NCBI GenBank assembly: GCA_039819065.1
Contig: JBCBSS010000142.1
Location: 1-20,788 of the forward strand
DNA length: 20,788 nucleotides
From: JBCBSS01 sp039819065
Lineage (GTDB): Bacteria > Bacteroidota > Bacteroidia > Cytophagales > Cyclobacteriaceae
Reading direction: 5' to 3'
The first letter of the stretch is position 1. Every line of letters starts with the position of its first letter. Below, one piece after another: positions 6,758 to 13,822 of this stretch. The position numbers were made by a program, and so were the translations under genes. The notes below the pieces were generated by a model. That model was not told where the DNA came from. It ran no database searches and saw nothing but the letters and a program-made list of their open reading frames with translations.

Positions 6758-7219
6758 TCATTTGTTTTTGACCGTTGGCCATTTTTTATGTGCATCCGCT
6801 TGCAGCTTGCTCGTTTCAGCATTCCACAACAAGACAGTATTGAAAATCTGTCCGTTAAAGTCTCCATTAAAGAATAGGTATAGTTTACCATCTATGATAT
6901 CGAAAGTCTCTGGGTTGATGGGAAACTTGGCATCCTTAGCGGCTACTCCCCAGGCACAATAACCACCAAATTGCGGTAGATACTGAGTAGGGTTTTTCTC
7001 AAATGTCTCCTTATTTTCATTAGAGGAGAAGTGATATGTAACGCCATTGTGATCAGCTGAATAATGGCTATTGCCTTTCACTGCTTTGTTTGAAAAGTAG
7101 GCCACTACATCATAACCTCCAACGGCTAATCCATTGTCATCGATTGGAGATATGTTCTGGGCATGAACAGCTCCTGCTATTAGACTTACTAGTGCGATAA
7201 TTAAAATTGACTTTTTCAT
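6758..7219 (-). CDS. Secreted YHS-domain protein
   Basis: 153 residues. A Sec signal peptide (MKKSILIIALVSLIAGAVHA, cut before QN) leads to a YHS domain covering about residues 27-95 (NGLAVGGYDVVAYF, TYHFSSNENKETFEKNPTQY, LPQFGGYCAWGVA). YHS domains are linked to metal handling and occur in copper/heavy-metal ATPases and in many periplasmic proteins; the domain's exact ligand is not established. One Cys is in GGYCAW. The tail (residues 96-153, with LYLFFNGDFNG) is the usual extension of YHS proteins of this type. It lies 36 bases after the AhpD-like gene. Confidence 0.87.
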   Translation of the reverse strand: MKKSILIIALVSLIAGAVHAQNISPIDDNGLAVGGYDVVAYFSNKAVKGNSHYSADHNGVTYHFSSNENKETFEKNPTQYLPQFGGYCAWGVAAKDAKFPINPETFDIIDGKLYLFFNGDFNGQIFNTVLLWNAETSKLQADAHKKWPTVKNK

Positions 7220-7255
7220 GTTTTTAAGTTTTTTGAGTTTAAATGAAATTGATTG

Positions 7256-7828
7256 TTAGACGACAGCGATCATGTCTGAAGCGCTTACTTCTGGGAAATC
7301 GATGGTAGTATTTGCGGTATTATTGAAATAGTTGGTAAAAATGTTTAGCCCTACGTGAGCCACAATCTCTGCCACTTCACCTTGTGTATAACCAGCTTGT
7401 ATAACTCGATCCACATCTTCGTCAGTTACTTGGCCTTTCTTTTCTACCAAAGCCAACGCAAACTGAAGGACTGCTTGAATTTTAGGGTCTGAGTGCTCTC
7501 CGTTTCTAGCTTCGTATAACGCCTCCGGGCTAACACCTGCCATCTTTTCACCTATCAAGGAGTGCGCAGAAAGGCAGTAATCACATGAATTGGCCTGGGC
7601 TACTGTTAGAGCGATCATTTCACCTAATTTGCCTCCTAGTAGGCCTTTGCCTAGCGCTTGACTAAAATTGAGATAGCCTTCTAGCACTGCAGGCGAATTG
7701 CCCATGGTTCTCATCATGTTTGGTACCATACCGAGTTTGGTATGAATACCTCTGTAAAGTTCATCTGTCTTCCCAAAAGCTTCTTCCGGGTTAACTGGGT
7801 TGAGTCTGTTTTTCATATTGTTTATCAT
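7256..7828 (-). CDS. AhpD-like carboxymuconolactone decarboxylase family protein
   Basis: 190 residues, all-helical. The active-site motif SCDYCLSAHSLIG contains Cys82, Cys85 and His89, the CxxCxxxH arrangement of AhpD-type peroxidase/alkylhydroperoxidase proteins. This suggests a thiol-based peroxide or electrophile-reducing activity, although many members are untested. The start is either ATG 7828 or ATG 7816; the leader AAAAACAA before 7828 favours the first. It is the first gene of the run with YHS, DUF1348 and AraC. Divergent from it, 563 bases away, is a PorP-like gene. Confidence 0.88.
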   Translation of the reverse strand: MINNMKNRLNPVNPEEAFGKTDELYRGIHTKLGMVPNMMRTMGNSPAVLEGYLNFSQALGKGLLGGKLGEMIALTVAQANSCDYCLSAHSLIGEKMAGVSPEALYEARNGEHSDPKIQAVLQFALALVEKKGQVTDEDVDRVIQAGYTQGEVAEIVAHVGLNIFTNYFNNTANTTIDFPEVSASDMIAVV

Positions 7829-7875
7829 TTGTTTTTCGATGAGTACAAAGTTCTATCTTCCATTCATCTGTTAAC

Positions 7876-7900
7876 ATGGATGATGCACTCCATCGGATGG
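7876..7900. promoter_or_regulatory. Palindromic operator candidate upstream of the AhpD-like gene
   Basis: CCATCGGATGG (7890-7900) is a perfect odd palindrome centred 67 bases upstream of the start. It overlaps a second inverted repeat, ATGGA (7876-7880) and TCCAT (7889-7893). Being upstream of a run that ends with an AraC regulator, it is a reasonable candidate binding region, but AraC proteins usually bind direct repeats, so this is tentative. Confidence 0.35.
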
Positions 7901-8340
7901 ACAATTTTCCCCATGCGATTTTTCACTATTGAAAGGGGGAAGAAACTCAAGGAAAAACACTGTCATATGACTAATCGGTGATTAGGATGCGTCGCCAATG
8001 AGGTCGCATAATCAGGGTGATTGAGGTCAATGGAATGTAGGGTATACGTAGGGCAGATAGCTCTGAGACTCTCATAAAAGCTGTGCAAACTTTCCGATCT
8101 GCTTCACTCAATTTTAGGCAATCATTAGGAAGTACGCCTTGATCTTATGCAACCATGTGATATAAAAAAATATCATTTAGTCCTATTTTTATGGTTTGTT
8201 AAAGTCTGTCAAATAGTTACCTCAGGGGCGTTCTAGGTATATATTCTCGGCCAAACAGCATGAAAATCGAGCAAAAAAGAGTTTTATAGTCTACAAAACT
8301 TATAATTTTCTCACATTAATGTATTCTGAGAGGCCATTTC
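7901..8340. other. Gene-poor gap
   Basis: About 440 bases with no convincing coding frame on either strand: short frames are broken and lack family features. It is AT-rich with small inverted repeats (AGTTTT 8280-8285 with AAAACT 8295-8300; GATAT 8159-8163 with ATATC 8170-8174). I see no riboswitch or RNA gene I can name. It probably holds the regulatory regions of the divergent AhpD-like and PorP genes. Confidence 0.5.
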
Positions 8341-8372
8341 TTGACTGTTACATTAAAAAAATCCTATATTGG
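8341..8372 (+). promoter_or_regulatory. Promoter of the PorP-like gene
   Basis: TTGA (8341-8344), a 20-base spacer and TATATTGG (8365-8372) fit the Bacteroidota TTTG-N19/20-TAnnTTTG consensus with one mismatch in each element. The start codon is 20 bases further on. Confidence 0.5.
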
Positions 8373-8391
8373 GGCTGAATTAAAATAGTGT

Positions 8392-9360
8392 ATGCAAAGA
8401 AATCTACTCAAGGGAATTCTATTTTTATTCTTTCTTATTCCAATTTCGAGCTTCGGTCAGCAGGATGCTCAATTCACCCAATACATGTTCAACGGCATCT
8501 TTTACAATCCAGCATACGCGGGAGTGGAAGGTGTAACAAGGCTCTCTGTACTCCACAGAAGCCAATGGTTGGGCTATGAACCTGTCAACGATTTTGGCGT
8601 TGCCCCTACCACTCAATTGTTTAGTTTAACTGCCCCTATTTTTAGGTACAACAGTGGTTTTGGTGCCCATGTGGTCAGTGACAAATTGGGTGCTCAAAAC
8701 AACTTGGAGTTCCAACTCTCCTATGCTTATCACTTGGAAACCATTAAGGATACAAAGCTCAGTTTTGGTATCCGCTTCGGTATGATCTCTCAAACTTTTG
8801 ATTTCGACGACCATCGATGGATAGATTTAAACGATGTATTCAGACGAGAGGGAAAGGAATCACAAGTTAGACCGGATATTGCACTTGGTGCTTTTTTCAG
8901 AGCTGAGAAATATTACCTGGGCGCGAGTTTCAATCACCTTTTGAGAAGCCAGTTTGATTTCGGCTTGGATTCTATCCGAAATTCCATTGATAACCACGCT
9001 TACGTAACCTTTGGGTATATATTTGAACAGAATAGGGACTTGGAAATCACTCCATCATTTCTGGTTAAGACCGACCTTAACAGCTACTCTTTTGATATGG
9101 GGGTAGTTACTAAATACAAAGATCAGATGTGGATCGGAGTAACCTATAGACAGTCTGAATCTGTCAATGCCATATTGGGTTACAGCTTCTTAGAAGGCAA
9201 GGATAAGAACAAACACTTGAGGCTCTCCTATGCTTTTGATTATGTAATTGGTGAAGTCGAAACGAAAGGGCCAACCTCTCATGAGTTAATGATTTCTTAC
9301 GATCTACCTACCTCTTTCAGGGTTAAGTCAGAAAACACTCGAAATCCGCGTTACCGTTAA
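8392..9360 (+). CDS. PorP/SprF-family type IX secretion outer-membrane protein
   Basis: 322 residues. A signal peptide (MQRNLLKGILFLFFLIPISS, cut near FGQQ) is followed by the family signature QDAQFTQYMFN and FYNPAYAGVEG, then LSVLHRSQWLGYE and alternating beta strands of an outer-membrane barrel. PorP/SprF proteins work with the type IX secretion system; many copies pair with a particular SprB-like or type B CTD cargo. No such cargo is visible beside this copy: it stands alone with its own promoter, which makes its partner unclear. It overlaps by four bases, end to end, with a small minus-strand ORF. Confidence 0.9.
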   Translation: MQRNLLKGILFLFFLIPISSFGQQDAQFTQYMFNGIFYNPAYAGVEGVTRLSVLHRSQWLGYEPVNDFGVAPTTQLFSLTAPIFRYNSGFGAHVVSDKLGAQNNLEFQLSYAYHLETIKDTKLSFGIRFGMISQTFDFDDHRWIDLNDVFRREGKESQVRPDIALGAFFRAEKYYLGASFNHLLRSQFDFGLDSIRNSIDNHAYVTFGYIFEQNRDLEITPSFLVKTDLNSYSFDMGVVTKYKDQMWIGVTYRQSESVNAILGYSFLEGKDKNKHLRLSYAFDYVIGEVETKGPTSHELMISYDLPTSFRVKSENTRNPRYR

Positions 9361-9467
9361 TCATTTTTATCACGCTTGACGTAGTGGTCATATACCCAGA
9401 ATGATATAGCGACACAAAAGGCGCATATGATGACAGACGCATATATTGTTATCAAAACACTTCCCAT
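9357..9467 (-). CDS. Small single-TM membrane protein (candidate)
   Basis: A 36-codon ORF starting at ATG 9467. The N-terminus MGSVLITIYASVIICAFCVA plus ISFWVY forms one hydrophobic helix of about 22 residues, followed by a charged tail (DHYVKRDKND) that would stay in the cytoplasm by the positive-inside rule. I do not recognise a family; it has the size and layout of small accessory subunits of respiratory complexes or small stress proteins, without a specific match. Its stop overlaps that of the PorP gene. No strong promoter or Shine-Dalgarno was seen, so expression is uncertain. Confidence 0.4.
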   Translation of the reverse strand: MGSVLITIYASVIICAFCVAISFWVYDHYVKRDKND

Positions 9468-9735
9468 ATTATTCTTCAACAGGTTTTAAAGTTCTACAAA
9501 GTCTGCTCTGGGGTCAAACAGGTATCACCATCATAACCTCTGAATCAAGAAAAGGTTTAAGAAGGGCCCATCACGCAGTCATGCCTACACAAGATGCTAA
9601 AAATCAGTAAATCGTCACGATTTATTACACTGTACTGTATACCCGACTAATCAAAGTTTTAATCAAATGCTTCTCGCTAGCTTTACATAGTATTCGTTAA
9701 GATGCATTTAGTTGGTTTACTTTAATAGTTTGGTA
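9468..9735. other. Intergenic stretch before the lipoprotein gene
   Basis: No gene is seen. It holds a perfect hairpin, TAAATCG (9608-9614) and CGATTTA (9618-9624) with a TCA loop, and a promoter-like TAGCTTTA at 9678-9685 (TAnnTTTG with one mismatch) that could drive the lipoprotein gene. The hairpin has no T-run and is not an obvious terminator. Confidence 0.4.
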
Positions 9736-10344
9736 ATGAAAAAAGTCATCTATTTTTTCTTGGGTTTATTCATCATGGCCTCTTGCGGCTCTGAAGAATC
9801 GTTAATGGTAGTGAACGGAGATTATTTCCCTACCACCGAAGGGTCCGTTTGGACGTATAACGGGGTCTCAAACTTCTCCGTCGAAATGACTGGTAATGAA
9901 GTAAGTTTTTCAGGCATTACTTTCCGAGAGATAAATACCACACTCAACGGACAAGCTGCTTCTGGATATGTAAGAAAAGAAGGTGGTGATTACGTCTTAA
10001 GAGGTGTTTTGCCAGGCATACCTACAGATGCCAACCTGACAGTATTAAAGGCAAATGAGGAAGTCGGCAGCACATGGTCTGAAGAGCTTTCTGTTAACGG
10101 TTTTGACACCGAATTCCGATTTACAATAGAGGAAATTGGCACATCAGAAGTGGTTATAGGTAAGCTATTCAAGAATGTGATCAAAGTAAGAATGGATGCT
10201 TTCATCGACATAGACTTCCTGGGAAGTGCTAATCTAGCCGAAAGTCAAGACATTTACTTTGCCGAGAATGTGGGTATTATCAGAATCGATCAAGGTGTAT
10301 TTGGCCGTTCGGATATCAGAGAGTTTGACGTAGCGGCCGAGTAG
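9736..10344 (+). CDS. Hypothetical lipoprotein
   Basis: About 202 residues. The start ATG 9736 (MKKVIYFFLGLFIMASCGSE) gives a clean lipoprotein signal with lipobox MASC; the frame extends 24 bases upstream but would put extra residues before the signal. The mature part begins with a short Ser/Glu linker and continues as a beta-rich domain with DYFPTTEGSVWTYNG, a pattern common in uncharacterised Bacteroidota lipoproteins. No charged +2 residue blocks export (Gly follows Cys), so outer-membrane surface or periplasmic location is open. Function unknown. Confidence 0.75.
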   Translation: MKKVIYFFLGLFIMASCGSEESLMVVNGDYFPTTEGSVWTYNGVSNFSVEMTGNEVSFSGITFREINTTLNGQAASGYVRKEGGDYVLRGVLPGIPTDANLTVLKANEEVGSTWSEELSVNGFDTEFRFTIEEIGTSEVVIGKLFKNVIKVRMDAFIDIDFLGSANLAESQDIYFAENVGIIRIDQGVFGRSDIREFDVAAE

Positions 10345-10370
10345 CAAAAAACAAAGACACTATAAATATT

Positions 10371-10399
10371 AAGCCTTGTAACTACCTTTTACGAGGCTT
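10371..10399. terminator. Possible terminator between convergent genes
   Basis: AAGCCTTGTAA (10371-10381) pairs with TTACGAGGCTT (10389-10399) through one G-U wobble, around a 7-base loop that contains the helicase stop codon. It lies between the convergent lipoprotein and helicase genes. There is no strong T-run, so efficiency is doubtful. Confidence 0.35.
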
Positions 10400-11596
10400 A
10401 CTTCTACGCTTAGCGTTTGAGCGATTATTTCCTTTCCTTTTGAATCTTTCCGTATTGTATTTAGGTGCGTCGCCTAACCCATCAGGTAACTTACCCTTAG
10501 GTATTTCTTTTTCTAGGAGTTGCTCTATTTCGTAGAATCTTCTAACGTCTTTTTCATTGATTAAAGTAAAAGCGATTCCTCTTGCTTCAGCACGAGCAGT
10601 TCTTCCTATACGGTGGATGTAATCCTCTCCTTCGGAGGGAACATCAAAATTGATCACTAAGTCCACTCCTTCTACGTCGATTCCTCTTGACAATATGTCG
10701 GTAGCGATCAACATGTTGATCTGTTGGTTCTTGAAACTTCTTAATACATCTTCACGCTCTCCCTGTTCAAGGTCAGAATGAATGGCACCACAAGAAAAAT
10801 CGAGCTTCTTAAGCGTTCTCGATAGCTCCTTCGCATCTTTCTTGGTTGATGTAAAAATGATCACGCTAGAAAGGTTCTTAGAACTAAGCAGATGCTCTAT
10901 CAATGGCACTTTTTGGTGATCGTAGGCCATGAATGCTGCCTGAAAGATCCGTTCAGCAGGTTTAGAGATGGCAATATTGATTTCCTTTGGTTCGACCAGT
11001 ACTTTCTTGGCCAGGCTTCTGATTTTGGTTGGCATTGTAGCCGAGAATAACAAGGTTTGCCTCTTTTTAGGAAGAAAGGACTCGATCTTCATGATATCTT
11101 CATAGAAGCCCATATCTAGCATCCTGTCTGCCTCGTCCAGCACCAAATGCTTAAGGTTCCCAATTTCAACGTAACCTAAGTTCAGGTGAGCAATGAGCCT
11201 ACCTGGGGTAGCTATTACTATATTGGCTCCTTTGGTCAGCGCACGCTTTTCTTTCTCAAATGAGGCGCCATCAGCACCGCCATATATGGCTAAGGAACTG
11301 GTCTCCGTAAAGTACGATAGGCCCTGAAGTTGCTGGTCAATCTGAATGGCCAATTCCCTGGTGGGTGTAATAATCAGCGTATTGAGATTGTCACTTTCGC
11401 CACTTGATATTTTGTCTATCAAAGGCAATAGAAAGGCACCGGTCTTACCAGTGCCTGTTTGTGCACAGGCTATCAAATCGTGGTTTTCCTTTACGATAGG
11501 AATGGCCTGGCTTTGTATAGGTGTAGGGGTTTTAAACCCCATGGCTTCTAACCCCTCTAATAATTGAGAGTGTAAATCAAAATCAGAAAAATTCAA
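10382..11596 (-). CDS. rhlE: DEAD-box ATP-dependent RNA helicase, RhlE type
   Basis: 404 residues, cytosolic RNA helicase acting in ribosome assembly or RNA decay. All motifs are present: Q motif GFKTPTPIQ (20-28), Walker A AQTGTGKT (45-52), PTRELA (78-83), TPGR (130-133), DEAD (154-157), SAT (185-187), SRGID (303-307) and HRIGRTAR (328-335). The tail is basic (RKGNNRSNAKRRSKPRKR), as in RhlE proteins. The start is a TTG at 11594-11596: a stop lies two codons upstream and the next ATG would remove part of the Q motif. The gene follows a four-TM protein gene by 28 bases and is probably cotranscribed with it. Confidence 0.93.
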   Translation of the reverse strand: MNFSDFDLHSQLLEGLEAMGFKTPTPIQSQAIPIVKENHDLIACAQTGTGKTGAFLLPLIDKISSGESDNLNTLIITPTRELAIQIDQQLQGLSYFTETSSLAIYGGADGASFEKEKRALTKGANIVIATPGRLIAHLNLGYVEIGNLKHLVLDEADRMLDMGFYEDIMKIESFLPKKRQTLLFSATMPTKIRSLAKKVLVEPKEINIAISKPAERIFQAAFMAYDHQKVPLIEHLLSSKNLSSVIIFTSTKKDAKELSRTLKKLDFSCGAIHSDLEQGEREDVLRSFKNQQINMLIATDILSRGIDVEGVDLVINFDVPSEGEDYIHRIGRTARAEARGIAFTLINEKDVRRFYEIEQLLEKEIPKGKLPDGLGDAPKYNTERFKRKGNNRSNAKRRSKPRKR

Positions 11597-11624
11597 TGCT
11601 TAGTAATCTGTTACAAGGCAGGTG

Positions 11625-11993
11625 TCAAACTTGACTCTTATTTAGCCTTTTCTTATCTATAAATCCCTTAATGTATATCACTAGCGCAACGAGAGAAGCG
11701 GCGACAATTACCATAAATATGATAGATTTCCGCGTTACTTCAAAATCATTCTTGAATAACATAGAGCTTACCATTACTGCTACCAATAAAGTTACCAGCA
11801 CGGCTACGTGGGCAATCACCTTATTTTCTTGCCTAATTCCTTTGGTCATGGGCAATAGTATCAAACCGAAAATAGCAGGAATGAGGGCCGTATATTGAAA
11901 GTCTCCTTGTTCTATATATCGCGCCAGGAATCCTATCAGGCCTGCCAGGATGTAAATAAAAGATAAAGCTCTGTTCACTTGATGTGGCTGCAT
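11625..11993 (-). CDS. Four-TM hypothetical membrane protein
   Basis: 122 residues with four predicted membrane helices, around residues 8-25 (LSFIYILAGLIGFLARY), 34-50, 62-82 (IAHVAVLVTLLVAVMVSSML) and 90-110 (SIIFMVIVAASLVALVIYI), ending in a basic cytoplasmic tail (KGFIDKKRLNK). I do not recognise a named family. The gene lies upstream of the helicase gene on the same strand and is divergent from the HAD phosphatase gene, with 123 bases of shared regulatory region. Confidence 0.7.
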   Translation of the reverse strand: MQPHQVNRALSFIYILAGLIGFLARYIEQGDFQYTALIPAIFGLILLPMTKGIRQENKVIAHVAVLVTLLVAVMVSSMLFKNDFEVTRKSIIFMVIVAASLVALVIYIKGFIDKKRLNKSQV

Positions 11994-12058
11994 AATCGTT
12001 TTAATTTTCTTTCTTTAGTTTTCTAATACCAACTTGAATAAGCTGTTTTCCTTATTAC

Positions 12059-12077
12059 AACCAATGTTTAATTGGTT
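12059..12077. promoter_or_regulatory. Inverted repeat in divergent promoter region
   Basis: AACCAAT (12059-12065), spacer GTTTA and ATTGGTT (12071-12077) form a perfect 7-bp inverted repeat with a 5-base spacer. It is midway between the divergent starts at 11993 and 12117, the usual place for a shared operator. A weak promoter for the plus-strand gene (TAAGTTTA near 12091) lies just downstream. Confidence 0.4.
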
Positions 12078-12116
12078 AGTTTGACCTTTATAAGTTTATG
12101 TTGTTTCTAATAACAA

Positions 12117-12797
12117 ATGAAAAGACTAAGACATATAATATTTGATTGCGATGGTGTACTGGTAGATAGTGAAATTGTCGCTGCACAAGTCTCCAATAGA
12201 TACATGAATAACCTGGGGCTGAATTTCACTTTGGAAGACCACTTCAAAAACTTCTCAGGTATGAAGTACTCGGAAATATTTGAGCAATTGATAAAAGATG
12301 GGCTGCTAAGCAATGATTTAGACTACTGGACTTTGATCACGGAAATTGAGCAAGAAGTAATGCATACTATGAAGCCGATTGAGGGTGTTAGCGATGGCTT
12401 AAATGAAATAAAAGATCTTCCCAAAGCGATTGTGTCCAATAGTCAATTATTTCACATCAAGCATTCGCTTGAAATGGCTGGGATCGAAATGCATTTCGGT
12501 GACAAACTGTTTTCAGCAGAAATGGTTGAAAAGCCCAAGCCCAACCCTATGGTATACTTGCACGCAGCCGAATCATTAAAGGTAGAGCCGACAGATTGCT
12601 TGGTGATAGAGGACAGCACCAGCGGGGTTAAAGCGGCCGTAGAAGCTGGCATGCATGTGATTGCCTTTTTAGGTGCAGGTCACATTCTACCGGGACACGA
12701 ACAGAAGGTACTCGATATAGGTGCTAAAAAAACATTTGATGATATGTCAAGATTGAGAGAGATGGTTTATGCCTATGAAGATGCATTCGATTTTTAA
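12117..12797 (+). CDS. HAD-superfamily hydrolase (beta-phosphoglucomutase-like)
   Basis: 226 residues, cytosolic phosphatase or phosphomutase of the HAD IA subfamily. Motif I is IIFDCDGVLVDSE with nucleophile Asp10 and acid/base Asp12; motif II is the Ser of AIVSNS, motif III the Lys of EKPKPNPMVY and motif IV IEDSTSGVKAA. The helical cap between residues 18 and 85 is of the C1 type. The substrate is not determinable; relatives act on sugar phosphates, 2-deoxyglucose-6-P or phosphoglycolate. The thioredoxin-TPR gene follows 60 bases later on the same strand. Confidence 0.92.
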   Translation: MKRLRHIIFDCDGVLVDSEIVAAQVSNRYMNNLGLNFTLEDHFKNFSGMKYSEIFEQLIKDGLLSNDLDYWTLITEIEQEVMHTMKPIEGVSDGLNEIKDLPKAIVSNSQLFHIKHSLEMAGIEMHFGDKLFSAEMVEKPKPNPMVYLHAAESLKVEPTDCLVIEDSTSGVKAAVEAGMHVIAFLGAGHILPGHEQKVLDIGAKKTFDDMSRLREMVYAYEDAFDF

Positions 12798-12857
12798 TGA
12801 AACAAATCGAAGTGAATGACTGTTTGATCCGTGTATTAACAATATCAACATCTGATC

Positions 12858-13652
12858 ATGTCGACATTTGATTTTGATAAAGAGGTAATTTCAACCAGTG
12901 AGAATATGGCCGTAGTGGTCGATTTCTGGGCTCCCTGGTGTGGACCTTGTCAGTTTCTGGGCCCAGTAATCGAAGAATTGGAAACTGAGTGGAAAGGTAA
13001 ATGGAAGCTTGTCAAGGTCAACACTGACGAATACCAGAAACTGATGCAAAAATATGGCATCAGAGGTATTCCTGCGGTCAAGATGTTCTACAGAGGGGAA
13101 ATCATTGCCGAATTTACCGGTGCACTACCCAAGTATCAAATACAAAAGTGGCTGGATACTCATGTGCCTGATGAAAGAAAGATAACATTAGAAAGAATCA
13201 AAGATGATCTAGGTAATGGCGTAGCAACGGCTATGGAACAGCTTGAAGCGTTCGTTTCCAAGCATGACGATATGATTGAAGCCCGCGTATTATTAGCTTC
13301 TAAACTAATTTTTGACGATACCAACCGTGCCTTGGCATTGGTGAATGGTATAAAGATTGGCGACCCTAATTACGAAATCTCCGAGGACATCAGACAATTG
13401 GGTGCATTCTTAAAATTCAACCCAGATGCAAGTGATCCCAAAGTTGAGGAGCAATTAATCGCAGCTCGTGAGCATTTCAACGACCAAAACTATGAAGGCA
13501 CCATTGAAGGTTTGATAGGTGCGGTAATGATCAATAAGGGCTACATGGACGAATTACCTAGAAAAACCTGCGTAGCCCTATTCAGAATCCTGGGTCAGGA
13601 CAGCGAGCTAACCAAGAAGTTCAGAAGACGTTTTGATATGGCGCTGTACTAA
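12858..13652 (+). CDS. Thioredoxin-TPR protein (CnoX/YbbN type)
   Basis: 264 residues. An N-terminal thioredoxin domain (about 1-110) has active site WCGPC (Cys28, Cys31) and the cis-Pro loop RGIPAV. The C-terminal half is helical, in the manner of the TPR-like region of E. coli YbbN (CnoX), a chlorine-activated chaperedoxin that hands clients to GroEL/DnaK. Unlike the E. coli protein (SQHC), this one keeps the CGPC redox pair, so it should also reduce disulfides, as in Caulobacter CnoX. No signal peptide, so cytosolic. It is downstream of the HAD gene, perhaps in one transcript, and ends before a repeat element. Confidence 0.88.
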   Translation: MSTFDFDKEVISTSENMAVVVDFWAPWCGPCQFLGPVIEELETEWKGKWKLVKVNTDEYQKLMQKYGIRGIPAVKMFYRGEIIAEFTGALPKYQIQKWLDTHVPDERKITLERIKDDLGNGVATAMEQLEAFVSKHDDMIEARVLLASKLIFDDTNRALALVNGIKIGDPNYEISEDIRQLGAFLKFNPDASDPKVEEQLIAAREHFNDQNYEGTIEGLIGAVMINKGYMDELPRKTCVALFRILGQDSELTKKFRRRFDMALY

Positions 13653-13661
13653 CAAAAAATG

Positions 13662-13799
13662 AGGCTGTCTTAAAAGCTGTCTTTTCGATCCAGACTCGTC
13701 GGGAGAGAAATCTCACTCGATTCAAAGTGTTGATTATCAAGGGAGTAAGATTTCTCATTGCATTCGAAATGACATCAAAACGGGCTTTTAATACAGCCT
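13662..13799. repeat. 138-bp intergenic repeat element with terminal inverted repeats
   Basis: The ends AGGCTGTCTTAAAAGC (13662-13677) and GCTTTTAATACAGCCT (13784-13799) are inverted repeats matching at 15 of 16 bases. Inside, AGAAATCTCACT and AGTAAGATTTCT form a second inverted pair (11 of 12). The inner segment TTCTCATTGCATTCGAAATG (13752-13771), read on the other strand, resembles a motif (CATTTCGA...GAGAAATCT) that I recall as widespread in Bacteroidota intergenic regions; this is from memory. The element fills the convergent gap between the thioredoxin-TPR and sensor genes, with A-run and T-run flanks, and probably terminates both. Confidence 0.7.
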
Positions 13800-13822
13800 T
13801 TTCGTTATTGAATATTTTATCG

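Noticed and set aside
7742..7981. 79-codon open frame on the plus strand
   Set aside because: It begins antisense within the AhpD-like gene and extends into the gap without any domain or signal-like feature.
8159..8174. GATAT-A6-ATATC inverted repeat as a terminator
   Set aside because: Arms are only 5 A/T-rich base pairs and no T-run follows; such structures are common by chance in AT-rich gaps.
9608..9624. Hairpin TAAATCG/CGATTTA as a terminator of the PorP gene
   Set aside because: It lies 250 bases after the stop and lacks a T-run; kept only as a note in the gap entry.
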